Source of the DNA: UBA4421 sp002704225
GTDB lineage: Bacteria; Pseudomonadota; Gammaproteobacteria; Pseudomonadales; Azotimanducaceae
Length of the DNA stretch: 64,000 nt
Direction: 5' to 3'
Assembly (NCBI GenBank): GCA_902556425.1
Contig: CACDWG010000007.1
Span: 70,315 to 134,314 of the forward strand
Below the pieces are notes generated by a model. That model was not told where the DNA came from. It saw only the letters and a list, made by a program, of their open reading frames with translations, and did no database searches. How positions within the stretch are numbered: position 1 is the stretch's first letter; each line of letters starts with the position of its first letter. Both the position numbers and the translations under genes were made by a program. Below are positions 33,333 to 42,762 of the stretch, piece after piece.

Positions 33333-34689
33333 TCGTCTCATTCAACCCAGCGATTTCGCTCATCGCCGGCGTCGACTCCTGGACGGTATGCGGCCGGGCT
33401 CCATCGCCCTAGTGCCCGGGGGCATCGAGCAGCGACGCAACCGTGATATCAATTTTCCTTTCCGCCAAGACAGTGACTTTTATTACCTCACCGGTTTTTG
33501 TGAGCCGGACGCGCTGTTGGTGCTGATTCCCGGCCGAGATCAGGGTGAGGCCATCGTGTTTTGCCGCGAGCGTGATGCTGCCAGCGAACGTCGAGACGGC
33601 CCCGTTCTGGGTCCAGAGGCTTGTCAGCTTGCCTTGGGCGTTGATGACGGCTTTCCTGTTTCCGATCTCGACGACATTCTCCCGGGCTTACTGGAGGGAC
33701 GCACCCAGGTTTATATGAATCTGGGTGAGCACTTGCTCTGGGATCATCGTTTGATGATGTATCTAGAACACCTAGCGAAACAGCGTTCTGCTGACGAGCC
33801 CGAGGTAGGTGAGATCGTGACCTTGGGCCATTTGCTGCACGAGCAGCGTTTGATCAAAAGTGCCAAGGAGCAGGAGCTGATGGCTCAGGCGGCGCAAATC
33901 AGCGTTGCTGCTCAATGTCGCGCACTGGATGTCATTTCTCCCGGCCTGACCGAGGCGGACATCGAAGCGGAACTGCATTACAGCTACCGCCGTCAAGGGG
34001 CCAGGTCAGAAGCCTATCCGAGTATTGTGGCCGCCGGTGAAAATGCCTGTATCTTGCACTATGTCCAAAATGCATCGGTTTTGTTGGATGGAGATCTGGT
34101 TTTAATCGATGCCGGCTGCGAACTGCAGTATTACGCGTCGGATGTCACGCGCACCTACCCGGTGAGCGGACGCTTTAGCTCGGCCCAGCGCGATATTTAC
34201 GACATTGTTCTTGCGGCGAATCGTGCAGCCATCGATGCCTGTCGTCCGGGTAATCACTTCAATCAGCCCCATGAAGCCGCCACCTTGGTTTTGGTTGAGG
34301 GCCTGATTGAGCTTGGCTTGTTGCAGGGCGATTCTGAGCAACTGATCGCCCAAGGAGATCACGAGAAATATTGTCCGCACAAAACCTCCCATTGGTTGGG
34401 ATTGGATGTCCACGATGTCGGCGATTACCGCTTGGGCAATTTATGGCGCGACCTGATGCCAGGCATGGTGCTCACTGTAGAGCCCGGGATATACATTCCT
34501 CGCGATGACTCTACGGCGGAGATAGCGGAGGCTTATCGAGGCTTGGGCATTCGGATTGAGGACGCGGTTCTCATTCAAAAACAGGGTTGTCAGGTGCTGA
34601 CAGAAGGGCTGATCAAAGACCCGGATGACATCGAAGCGTGGATGGCGACTCGAGCGGACAGAACCGACATGACCCGGGTGGTGGCATGA
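33298..34689 (+). CDS. pepP: Xaa-Pro aminopeptidase P
   Basis: A dimanganese aminopeptidase (about 460 residues) cleaving the first residue before proline. The N-terminal half has RNRDINFPFRQDSDFYYLTGF. The pita-bread catalytic half supplies metal ligands in LVLIDAGCELQYYASDVTRTYPVSG (two Asp), HKTSHWLGLDVHDVG (His) and VLTVEPGIYIP (Glu), with a last Glu in GIRIEDAVLI. The exact start is unsure: the listed ATG lies inside ygfB without a clear ribosome binding site, and a TTG at about 33325 is an alternative. It overlaps the next gene by 4 bases. Confidence 0.95.
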   Translation: MTMRPWNLRLTDRLIQPSDFAHRRRRLLDGMRPGSIALVPGGIEQRRNRDINFPFRQDSDFYYLTGFCEPDALLVLIPGRDQGEAIVFCRERDAASERRDGPVLGPEACQLALGVDDGFPVSDLDDILPGLLEGRTQVYMNLGEHLLWDHRLMMYLEHLAKQRSADEPEVGEIVTLGHLLHEQRLIKSAKEQELMAQAAQISVAAQCRALDVISPGLTEADIEAELHYSYRRQGARSEAYPSIVAAGENACILHYVQNASVLLDGDLVLIDAGCELQYYASDVTRTYPVSGRFSSAQRDIYDIVLAANRAAIDACRPGNHFNQPHEAATLVLVEGLIELGLLQGDSEQLIAQGDHEKYCPHKTSHWLGLDVHDVGDYRLGNLWRDLMPGMVLTVEPGIYIPRDDSTAEIAEAYRGLGIRIEDAVLIQKQGCQVLTEGLIKDPDDIEAWMATRADRTDMTRVVA

Positions 34690-35879
34690 ATATCGACACC
34701 ACACAGGCCTGCTCTGTGGTGGTTGCCGGTGGTGGTCCCGTAGGAGCGGCTACTGCGCTGAGTCTGGCAGACCGAGGCTATGTCGTCACCTTGGTTGATC
34801 GCAGCCGTCCTCAGCCCGGCTCGTCAGCGTTCGGCATGGATATTCGAAATGTTGCGTTATCGCCGCGTTCGGCAGAATTGCTTCGGCAGATCGACAGTTG
34901 GCCTGAGCAGGCAGCCACCTACAGAAAAATGTGTGTTTGGGAAGAGCGCGGCACCAGTCGGCTGACCTTTGATGCAGCGAGCGCAGGACGCAGTGAGTTG
35001 GGTTGGTTGGTCGAGGTTACCCCTTTGTTGGCTCGCCTTTGGCAACGTCTCGATGAGCATTCAAACATTACCCTAGTGTTCGGCAGCGTTACGGATGTGG
35101 CAACAACGAACCAACGTGTCACGCTGAGTCTGGATCAGGATGGCGAGACGACAACACTCGATACCGACTTCTTGATTGCGTCAGACGGTGCCAAGTCTGC
35201 CGTTCGCGATGCCCTGCAAGTTGAGGCCCGCCGGTGGCCGACTGGGCAGATGGCGGTGACGACGGTAGTACGAACCGAACGGGCACACGATGCGACCGCA
35301 TGGCAGCGCTTTTTGCTGGACGGCCCGCTGGCACTGCTGCCTAGCACGGATCCGCACCGGTGTTCGATCGTGTGGTCTCAGTCTGAGCGGCAGGCAACTC
35401 AGTGTTTAACTCTGTCCGACTCTGAATTTTGTTTGGCGCTGACCCGGGCGAGTGAGACCTGTTTGGGCACGATTCTCGAAGCCGCGCCACGTCAGGCCTT
35501 TCCCTTGAATCAGCAGCTCGCCACAACGGTAAATCCGCACAGACGCGTGTTGCTTTTGGGCGATGCTTTGCGCGTCGTGCATCCCTTGGCAGGTCTTGGC
35601 GTAAATCTGGGTTTTGAGGATTTACACGAGCTTTTAACCATAGCCAAACCGAACGTCGACTTATGCCGGCTTGGTCTGTGGGATAAATTCGCCCGGCAGC
35701 GTTTGCTGCGTTCGGAGATTATGTTGCGCAGCTTAGACGGCTTGAAGCGACTGTACGGCAACCCGAATCCTTGGGTTGGCTGGCTGCGTAATGCGGGCGT
35801 GGACTGGTTTGGACGACGACGGTGGTTGCAGCGTAAGGCCATTGAAGAAGCGACAGGATTGCGCCACCTGTCAGGCTGA
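34686..35879 (+). CDS. UbiH/UbiF/VisC family FAD-dependent hydroxylase
   Basis: A flavoprotein monooxygenase of 397 residues, probably hydroxylating a ring position in ubiquinone synthesis. The dinucleotide-binding fold is VVVAGGGPVGAATALSLADRG at the N-terminus. The second FAD motif is VLLLGDALRVVHPLAGLGVNLGFED (GD...HP...G.G.N), and the DG motif appears as FLIASDGAKSAVR. The ATG overlaps the pepP stop as ATGA, fixing the start. pepP-ubiH-visC is common; here only one hydroxylase is present before the gcv genes, so which position it hydroxylates is not decidable. Confidence 0.9.
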   Translation: MNIDTTQACSVVVAGGGPVGAATALSLADRGYVVTLVDRSRPQPGSSAFGMDIRNVALSPRSAELLRQIDSWPEQAATYRKMCVWEERGTSRLTFDAASAGRSELGWLVEVTPLLARLWQRLDEHSNITLVFGSVTDVATTNQRVTLSLDQDGETTTLDTDFLIASDGAKSAVRDALQVEARRWPTGQMAVTTVVRTERAHDATAWQRFLLDGPLALLPSTDPHRCSIVWSQSERQATQCLTLSDSEFCLALTRASETCLGTILEAAPRQAFPLNQQLATTVNPHRRVLLLGDALRVVHPLAGLGVNLGFEDLHELLTIAKPNVDLCRLGLWDKFARQRLLRSEIMLRSLDGLKRLYGNPNPWVGWLRNAGVDWFGRRRWLQRKAIEEATGLRHLSG

Positions 35880-35969
35880 AGATATTGCCCTTACTGGATG
35901 AGTCTTGCTCACGGTAAATTTACGTTACTGAGTTACACTGTCGTGCTAACTCGATTGGTGATGAATGCA

Positions 35970-37028
35970 ATGGCAGATAAAACTCCCCTCTTTGATGCGC
36001 ATGTAGCCGCTGGCGGCAAGATGGTCGATTTCGCGGGTTGGATGATGCCGGTGAACTACGGCTCTCAGATCGAAGAACATACGGCAGTTCGCACCGACGC
36101 GGGCGTATTTGATGTGTCGCATATGACCATTGTCGACATCGATGGACCAGACGCCGAAGCCTTTCTTCGCAAAGTGATTGCCAACGACGTTTCATCTTTA
36201 GTCGAATATCAGGCCCTATATGGTGCGGCCTTGAATGCCCATGGAGGCATTCTCGATGACCTGATCGTGTACCGGTTGCCGAAGGGCTATCGCTGCGTAG
36301 TCAACGCATCCACTCGAGAGAAAATGCTGGACTGGTTCGAAGCTCAGGCCATGACCAATATGCGCATCGAACACAAGCCGCAAATCATGTTGGCAGTGCA
36401 GGGGCCAGAAGCGATCAACAAATTGCTCGCCGCTACAGATCTACCGACATTGAACATCAAACCTTTTTCTGCCGCCCGCCACGGCGATTGGCTGATCGGT
36501 CGAACCGGATATACCGGTGAGGATGGCGTAGAAATCATGCTGCCGGTGGATCAGGGTCTCGCACTCTGGGGTGCCTTGTTGAAAGCTGGCGTAAAACCCG
36601 CCGGGCTGGGTGCGCGAGACACCCTGCGTTTGGAAGCGGGCTTGAACCTGTACGGGCAAGACATGGACGAAACGACGTCCCCGCTGGTCAGCAACATGGG
36701 TTGGACGGTGGCTTGGGAGCCAGCCGAGAGGGCTTTCATCGGACGCTATGCCCTGCAAGGTGAGCGTGCCGGGCCTTCGCAGAAGCTGACAGGCATTATT
36801 TTAGAGGATAAGGGTGTGCTGCGGCATGACCAGGCCGTTCAAACCGACGCGGGTCCTGGTGTGGTGACCAGTGGTACCTATTCACCGACACTGCAGCGCA
36901 GTATCGGTTTGGTTCGGGTCCCAATGGACGCCAGTGCAGAATGTTCGGTTGATATTCGAGGCGCCATGAAAAAAGCACGATTGGTTAAGCCACCGTTCGT
37001 GCGAAAGGGTAAGATTCTGGTCAACTAA
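35970..37028 (+). CDS. gcvT: Glycine cleavage system T protein (aminomethyltransferase)
   Basis: It transfers the methylene group from the aminomethyl-lipoyl H protein to THF, releasing ammonia. From the ATG at 35970 the protein has 352 residues and begins MADKTPLFDAHVAAGGKMVDFAGW. GVFDVSHM, the folate-site GRTGYTGEDGVEI and the late GLGARDTLRLEAGLNLYGQDM are family motifs. In-frame ATGs at 35961 and 35898 are possible; the latter adds a 24-residue extension with no family match. It begins the gcvT-gcvH-gcvPA-gcvPB cluster. Confidence 0.96.
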   Translation: MADKTPLFDAHVAAGGKMVDFAGWMMPVNYGSQIEEHTAVRTDAGVFDVSHMTIVDIDGPDAEAFLRKVIANDVSSLVEYQALYGAALNAHGGILDDLIVYRLPKGYRCVVNASTREKMLDWFEAQAMTNMRIEHKPQIMLAVQGPEAINKLLAATDLPTLNIKPFSAARHGDWLIGRTGYTGEDGVEIMLPVDQGLALWGALLKAGVKPAGLGARDTLRLEAGLNLYGQDMDETTSPLVSNMGWTVAWEPAERAFIGRYALQGERAGPSQKLTGIILEDKGVLRHDQAVQTDAGPGVVTSGTYSPTLQRSIGLVRVPMDASAECSVDIRGAMKKARLVKPPFVRKGKILVN

Positions 37029-37074
37029 CGGGCGAATAAATGCTGGGTGTGACTCGGCGTTTGACGGAAAATCA

Positions 37075-37120
37075 GACGCGTGAGCGTCAAAAGACGCAAG
37101 CAAACCAATCGGTGGCTTGC
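37075..37120. other. Paired hairpins in the gcvT-gcvH gap
   Basis: The 120-base gap holds GACGC/GCGTC around a GTGA loop (37075-37088) and GCAAGC/GCTTGC (37096-37101 and 37115-37120) just before the gcvH ribosome binding site. No T run follows. They may slow decay or tune gcvH translation. The gap does not match the glycine riboswitch consensus as I know it. Confidence 0.35.
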
Positions 37121-37148
37121 ACAGCAAGGACGAAGGAGCGAGCAGCCA

Positions 37149-37541
37149 ATGAGCGATATCCCAGCAGAACTGAAGTACGCAGCAACCCACGAGTGGGCTC
37201 GCTTAGAGGAAGACGGCACCGTCTCGGTTGGGATCAGCGATCATGCCCAGAGTGCCTTGGGTGATGTGGTTTATATCGAAGCGCCAGAGCTCGGTCTGAC
37301 CGTCAGCGCGCAGGAAGAGGCTGGGGTGGTGGAATCGGTGAAAGCAGCTTCCGATATTTACGCGCCGATCGGTGGCACAGTGTGTGCGGTAAACGACGCC
37401 CTGACGGATGCGCCGGAAACCGTCAATCAAGACCCATACGGAGACGGCTGGTTTTTCAAGTTGACGCCAAACGATCCGGCGGACTTGGATGAGTTGTTGG
37501 ACGCGGAAGGCTACGCTGAGGTCTGCGATACTGAGGACTGA
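37149..37541 (+). CDS. gcvH: Glycine cleavage system H protein
   Basis: A 130-residue lipoyl carrier that shuttles the aminomethyl group between the P, T and L proteins. It begins MSDIPAELKYAATHEWARLEEDG. The lipoylated lysine lies in GVVESVKAASDIYAP, and the C-terminal NQDPYGDGWFFKL is conserved. The ATG at 37149 has GGAG upstream; an in-frame start at 37080 gives a basic 23-residue extension not seen in the family. It lies between gcvT and the split P-protein genes. Confidence 0.97.
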   Translation: MSDIPAELKYAATHEWARLEEDGTVSVGISDHAQSALGDVVYIEAPELGLTVSAQEEAGVVESVKAASDIYAPIGGTVCAVNDALTDAPETVNQDPYGDGWFFKLTPNDPADLDELLDAEGYAEVCDTED

Positions 37542-37623
37542 GCCCGCGCGAAAACCGACGCGGCGCTACTGCCATTAGACCGACGGATAGCCTCCGTCGA
37601 CGAGCATGAATTTGGAGAGCAGT

Positions 37624-39015
37624 ATGCCCTTTATTCCCCATACGCAGGTCGACATCGATGAGATGTTGTCCGAGATTGGTATAGATCAACTCGATGCGTT
37701 GTTCGATGAAATTCCGGCAGGCCTGATCAGCGATCGGCTAGACAATGTACCGGATGGCATGAGCGAAATGGCCATGCTGCAGTACATGGCCCAGCACGCG
37801 GAACAAGATCAGGGCTATACCTGCTTTTTGGGTGGCGGCAGCTACGACCATCATATTCCCTCCGCCGTATGGGATCTCGCCGCTCGCGGCGAGTTCATGA
37901 CCGCTTATACACCGTACCAAGCGGAAGCGAGCCAGGGTACATTGCAACTGATTTACGAATACCAATCCATGATGGCGTCTCTGACGGGCCTGGACGTTTC
38001 CAATGCCTCGGTATACGACGGCGCCAGCGGATTGGCGGAAGCCGTGCTGATGGCGGTGCGATCAAACAAGAAGAACAAAGACGGACGAGTGCTGATCGCC
38101 CAATCGGTTCACCCCCACTACACCCAGACCACACGAAACATTGTGCGCAACCAGAATGTCGATATCGCGCCCATCGCGTTGTCAGACAGCGGCGTGGTTG
38201 ATCCGGCTGAACTGGATGGTTTGTTGGACGATACGCCGCCGAGCGCAGTGATTATTCAGCAGCCAAACTTCTTCGGCGGCTTGGAAGCCGTAGACGCCAT
38301 CACCGACTGGGCTCACGCTCAGGGAGCCTTAGTGATTGCAGTAGTGAATCCGATGAGTCTTGGGGTGCTGAAAGCCCCGGGCCGGTGGGGAGAGCAGGGT
38401 GCAGACATCGCCGTGGGTGACGGTCAACCCTTTGGTGTGCCCATGGCCTCTGGTGGCCCATCCTTTGGCTTTATCTGTGCGCGGGCAGCCTTCATGCGCC
38501 AGCTACCCGGCCGAATCATTGGTCGTACAGTAGATCTGGAGGGCCGGGTGGGTTATGCGCTCACCTTACAGGCCCGAGAACAGCACATTCGCCGAGGCAA
38601 GGCGACGTCAAATATTTGTACGAACCAAGGTTTGCTGGTGACTGCCGGAACCATCTACATGAGTTTGATGGGTCCGCAGGGCATTCGTGAAACGGCTTTG
38701 GACTGCCATCGAAAAACCAATGCCCTGCGTCAACGCTTACTGGCCTTTGATGGCGTCACGGACTTTTTTGATGGACCGACCTTTCACGAATTTGCCGTGA
38801 GGTTACCGGTGCCGGCGAGTCAAATACTCGAGCCAATGATGGCACAAGGTATTTTGGCTGGCCTCAATCTGGCGGACTTTGTGGGCCCCGAACAGGAACA
38901 TCGGGCCAACGGCCTATTGGTCGCGGTGACAGAAAAACGTACCGAGGCAGAACTTGATCACTACGTAGAGGCTTTCGGCCAAGCTCTTAAGAGTGCAACG
39001 GGAGTCAGCGCATGA
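37624..39015 (+). CDS. gcvPA: Glycine dehydrogenase (decarboxylating) subunit 1
   Basis: The N-terminal half of the P protein as a separate 463-residue chain (start MPFIPHTQVDIDEMLSEIG, GGAGAG just upstream). CFLGGGSYDHHIPSAVWDL and FMTAYTPYQAEASQGTLQ are its hallmarks. Together with subunit 2 it decarboxylates glycine and loads the H protein. Many gammaproteobacteria, including E. coli and Pseudomonas, have one fused gcvP; here it is two genes with a 4-base overlap, so the subunits are made in equal amounts. Confidence 0.96.
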   Translation: MPFIPHTQVDIDEMLSEIGIDQLDALFDEIPAGLISDRLDNVPDGMSEMAMLQYMAQHAEQDQGYTCFLGGGSYDHHIPSAVWDLAARGEFMTAYTPYQAEASQGTLQLIYEYQSMMASLTGLDVSNASVYDGASGLAEAVLMAVRSNKKNKDGRVLIAQSVHPHYTQTTRNIVRNQNVDIAPIALSDSGVVDPAELDGLLDDTPPSAVIIQQPNFFGGLEAVDAITDWAHAQGALVIAVVNPMSLGVLKAPGRWGEQGADIAVGDGQPFGVPMASGGPSFGFICARAAFMRQLPGRIIGRTVDLEGRVGYALTLQAREQHIRRGKATSNICTNQGLLVTAGTIYMSLMGPQGIRETALDCHRKTNALRQRLLAFDGVTDFFDGPTFHEFAVRLPVPASQILEPMMAQGILAGLNLADFVGPEQEHRANGLLVAVTEKRTEAELDHYVEAFGQALKSATGVSA

Positions 39016-40550
39016 CTGAGACGAATACGGATACGGTAGCGACGGGTCGGCTCACTGCTACCAAGGCACAGGGCCAGTCCATCTTTGAACTGAGTCTGGC
39101 GAATCGGCGAGCGACGGCGCAACGGGTAGACGGTACCGATGCCGCTTGCTTGGCAGACATACCCGAGCACTTGCTACGCGAAGACACACCGGGATTGCCC
39201 GAGGTCTCGGAATTGCAGGCGGTCAGGCACTACACCAATCTGTCCCGTCAGAACTACGCGATCGACACCATGTTCTATCCGCTGGGTTCTTGCACCATGA
39301 AGTACAACCCCAGAGGCGCGCACAAAGCCGCAAGCTTGCCCGGTTTCTTGGGACGGCACCCGTTGGCACCCGAGTCTGCCAGTCAGGGCCATCTGGCCTG
39401 CATGCACGATTTGCAGGAGATTCTCAAAGACGTGACCGGCATGCGTGGGGTGTCGTTGGCGCCCATGGCCGGAGCGCAAGGCGAGTTTGCCGGTGTTGCC
39501 ATGATTCGCGCCTATCACGAGGCCCGTGGCGATGACGCCCGCACTGAGATCATTGTGCCGACGGCGGCTCATGGCACGAACCCCGCCACGGCGGTGATGT
39601 GTGGGTACAAAGTCACTGAGGTACCGGTGAACGCGGAAGGCGACGTCGACTTAGAGGCGTTGAAAGCCAAAGTTGGGCCGCAAACCGCTGGTTTGATGAT
39701 GACCAATCCGTCAACCTGCGGGGTGTTTGAGCGGCAGATTGAGGCCATTGCCGCTACGGTGCATGACGCGGGCGGTCTGCTGTATTACGACGGAGCGAAC
39801 CTCAACGCGATCTTAGGTAAGGTCAAACCCGGTGATATGGGGTTCGACGTTTTGCATATGAATTTGCATAAAACCTTTGCCACGCCACACGGCGGCGGTG
39901 GACCCGGTGCCGGCCCGGTTGGTGTCGGCGAACGTCTCCTACCCCATTTGCCGCTACCCGTGGTGGAGAAGATTGAAGCAGACGGCGGTGATCGCTACCG
40001 CTGGATGGGTATCGACGATTTGCCTCTGAGCATCGGAACCCTTTCGGGCTTTGCCGGCAATGCGGGTATTTTACTGCGCGCGCTCTCCTATGCGCTGATG
40101 TTAGGAAAAGAAGGCATGCACCGTGTGGGGCAATTTGCCACGTTGAATGCCAACTACATGGCCGCGCGATTAGCCAAGGCAGGATTCCAGTTGGCCTATC
40201 CGTCGCGTCGAGCGACTCATGAGTTCATTGTTACCTATCAAAAGGAGAGCAAGGAACTTGGTGTGAATGCCATGGATATGGCCAAGCGGTTGTTGGACTA
40301 TGGCGTGCACTCCCCCACCACGTATTTTCCGCTATTGGTACCGGAATGCTTTCTGGTTGAACCGACGGAAACGGAAAGCAAACAGGAGCTGGATGCCTTT
40401 GTGGACGCGATGATTGCGGTACGTGAAGAAGCCCATCAAGACGCTGATTTCGTCAAGCAAGCGCCGTATACGACACCGGTGCGGCGCTTGGACGATGTTA
40501 AAGCAGCGCGGGAGTTGGATTTGACCTGGACGGATGTCAGCGCAGGTTAA
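39012..40550 (+). CDS. gcvPB: Glycine dehydrogenase (decarboxylating) subunit 2
   Basis: The C-terminal, PLP-bearing half of the P protein (512 residues). The PLP lysine is in VLHMNLHKTFATPHGGGGPGAGP. NYAIDTMFYPLGSCTMKYNPR near the N-terminus and AHGTNPATAVMCGY are conserved. The first 45 residues are longer than in many homologues. It starts inside the gcvPA stop (ATGA) and converges on the DUF255 gene with a 4-base overlap at its stop codon. The L protein (lpd) is not in the window, as usual. Confidence 0.96.
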   Translation: MTETNTDTVATGRLTATKAQGQSIFELSLANRRATAQRVDGTDAACLADIPEHLLREDTPGLPEVSELQAVRHYTNLSRQNYAIDTMFYPLGSCTMKYNPRGAHKAASLPGFLGRHPLAPESASQGHLACMHDLQEILKDVTGMRGVSLAPMAGAQGEFAGVAMIRAYHEARGDDARTEIIVPTAAHGTNPATAVMCGYKVTEVPVNAEGDVDLEALKAKVGPQTAGLMMTNPSTCGVFERQIEAIAATVHDAGGLLYYDGANLNAILGKVKPGDMGFDVLHMNLHKTFATPHGGGGPGAGPVGVGERLLPHLPLPVVEKIEADGGDRYRWMGIDDLPLSIGTLSGFAGNAGILLRALSYALMLGKEGMHRVGQFATLNANYMAARLAKAGFQLAYPSRRATHEFIVTYQKESKELGVNAMDMAKRLLDYGVHSPTTYFPLLVPECFLVEPTETESKQELDAFVDAMIAVREEAHQDADFVKQAPYTTPVRRLDDVKAARELDLTWTDVSAG

Positions 40551-42613
40551 CGACCGCTCAGCGTTCGCCGCAGTTCCTCTAGGTCGGTGATCGCTGCGCT
40601 GGCGCGACCGTCCTCAAAGACAAAGGCGCTCACTTGGCTGCGTGTTGCCGCACTGACTAAGCCGGGCAGATAGTTCGGCACCGGGCCTCCCAGATCGTAG
40701 GGCAGGCAGTAGACAGTCAGCCATGGCTGATAACCTTGGCATAGGGCGTCTCGCCAATGCCGCATTTCAACCTCCGGCCCGCGTAGAACCACGGTTTGAT
40801 CTTGTGCGATGCTGGATTGAAGGGCGCTAATGAAACTGCAGTGATTTGCGGGATAGCGTTCCATAGCCGCTCGGGCCCAGCGAAGGGTATTGGTCGCGGC
40901 GTCCAAGTACGTTGCATCGCCGAGCACCTGCCCCAATTGCAGTAAGGCACTCGTCAGGGTCGCATTGCCCGGCGGCAGCGCTTCGTCGAAGCTTGGTTTG
41001 GGCTTGAAGATCAGGTCGGGCTGGTCGGCGGCGGTAAAGTAAAATCCGCCGTTCTCAACATCGTAAAATAGGGCCATGGCCGCATCGGCCAATGCGACCG
41101 CAAAGGTCGCATCTGTCTCGCGCCAGCGATGGCTCAATAAGGTCACCAAGCCATGCAGTACGTTGGCGTAGTCGTCCAAAAAGCCATGGGGCTGACGATG
41201 ACCGTCTTGCCAGCAAACACTCAGACGATCACCGTCCCAGCAGTTGTCGCGCAAGAAATCGGCGATTTGTTGAGCCGTGTCCAACCAGGTTTCATCGGCG
41301 AGTGCTTCGGCGGCATCGCATAAGCCAGCCATGAGCAGTCCATTCCAGCCGCTGAGAATCTTTTTGTCGGTAATGGCTGGTGTGCGTTCTGAGCGCGAGG
41401 CAAACAGGGTTGCTCTGGCGTTCTTGAGCAGCGTATTGGCGCTGGCCTCGTCCATGGACAATCGCTGGATCACAGAGCGATAGGAATCCCGTCGATGCAA
41501 GATCCAGTGATTGTCTGCGTTCGCCGGTTTGTCCAAGGCGTACAACGTTTCAATCAGCAAATAGGCGTCTTCGTCCAAAAGCTTTTTTACCTGCTCGCGT
41601 CGCCAGAGATAGTGCCGGCCTCGTTGTCCGAGGCTAGCGCCGTCTTGGCCAGCGTAAAACCCACCAGAGCCATCACGCATCTCGCGTTTCAGCCAATCCA
41701 ACGTGCTGGACAGTGCGTCTTCAAACAACGCATCCCCACCGAGCTTCAGCGCGTGGGAGTAGACGTTGAGCAATTGTGCGTTGTCATAAAGTACTTTTTC
41801 AAAATGCGGTGTGCGCCACTGTCGGTCTTGGGCGTAGCGAAAAAAGCCACCACCCAAATGATCAAAAAGACCACCACGTGCCATTTGTGTCAGGGTGGTC
41901 ATGACCATCTCTAAGCCGTCTTTGTCCGCCGCCTCGATCCGTCGGGAGTAAGCCCAGTGTTTGAGCAGTCGCTCAATGCTGCCGGGCATCGCAAACTTCA
42001 TACTCTGCCCGAAACCGCCCTCCGCCGAATCGAATCGCTCGGCCAAACTCTCGCGGCAGCTATCGATCAATGCCTCATCGCTCATCTTGGGGTCCAAAAC
42101 GGGCGGCGACAGCTGCTGCAGCGTGTTCGCCAGCTTGTCGCTTTGCCCAGTCAGCTCTTCTCGCTGTTGATCGTAAGCTTCGTGCAGGCGCATCAATAAA
42201 TCGGCGAAGCCGGGCTGGCCGTTTTGCGTGTCTGCCGGGAAGTAGGTACCGGCAAAGAACGGCAGCTGGGTCTGCGGATCCAAAAACAGGTTCAGCGGCC
42301 AACCGCCACCGTGCTGGGTGAGCAGTTGCATGGCGCTTAAATACACTTTGTCCAGATCCGGTCGTTCCTCTCGATCGACCTTGATGCAGCAAAAATGCGT
42401 GTTGAGCACTTGGGCTGTCATCGGATCGTTGAAGGACTCTCGAGACATTACCTGGCACCAATGGGATCCCGCATAGCCAATGGACAGGAAAATCGGACGG
42501 TCCGCCGACTTAGCTTCAGCTAATGTCTCGTCGCTCCATCGCTGCCAATGCACAGGCTGCTCCGCGTGCTGTTTGAGGTAAAGACTGGTTTGGTGATTCA
42601 AGGTATTTGACAT
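40547..42613 (-). CDS. DUF255 thioredoxin-domain protein (YyaL/Spermatogenesis-associated 20-like)
   Basis: A 688-residue protein with an N-terminal thioredoxin-like DUF255 domain (about 1-160) and a long C-terminal six-hairpin glycosidase-like domain. The usual redox motif CHWC reads Ser50-His51-Trp52-Cys53 here, so the first cysteine is missing; the following VMSRESF and VDREERPDLDKVY are kept. The C-terminal part contains FDHLGGGFFRYAQD and NAQLLNVYSHAL. The function of the family is unknown. It converges on gcvPB with overlapping stop codons and is divergent from rppH. Confidence 0.88.
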   Translation of the reverse strand: MSNTLNHQTSLYLKQHAEQPVHWQRWSDETLAEAKSADRPIFLSIGYAGSHWCQVMSRESFNDPMTAQVLNTHFCCIKVDREERPDLDKVYLSAMQLLTQHGGGWPLNLFLDPQTQLPFFAGTYFPADTQNGQPGFADLLMRLHEAYDQQREELTGQSDKLANTLQQLSPPVLDPKMSDEALIDSCRESLAERFDSAEGGFGQSMKFAMPGSIERLLKHWAYSRRIEAADKDGLEMVMTTLTQMARGGLFDHLGGGFFRYAQDRQWRTPHFEKVLYDNAQLLNVYSHALKLGGDALFEDALSSTLDWLKREMRDGSGGFYAGQDGASLGQRGRHYLWRREQVKKLLDEDAYLLIETLYALDKPANADNHWILHRRDSYRSVIQRLSMDEASANTLLKNARATLFASRSERTPAITDKKILSGWNGLLMAGLCDAAEALADETWLDTAQQIADFLRDNCWDGDRLSVCWQDGHRQPHGFLDDYANVLHGLVTLLSHRWRETDATFAVALADAAMALFYDVENGGFYFTAADQPDLIFKPKPSFDEALPPGNATLTSALLQLGQVLGDATYLDAATNTLRWARAAMERYPANHCSFISALQSSIAQDQTVVLRGPEVEMRHWRDALCQGYQPWLTVYCLPYDLGGPVPNYLPGLVSAATRSQVSAFVFEDGRASAAITDLEELRRTLSGR

Positions 42614-42762
42614 GATTAGACGGCTGGCTTCCCAGGTTGTGATCGCAAGCCGTGGATTCTGTCATGTTTGACCCAACAAGTGGCCAAACGATACGCGTTG
42701 GGTAATAAATCCCGTGTCCATCTCACGTATTGTTGTATGGTGGGTTAAGAGGAAGAGGTAAC

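Noticed and set aside
35880..35969. Possible glycine riboswitch before gcvT
   Set aside because: The 90-base gap is short and does not show the conserved tandem aptamer elements of glycine riboswitches.
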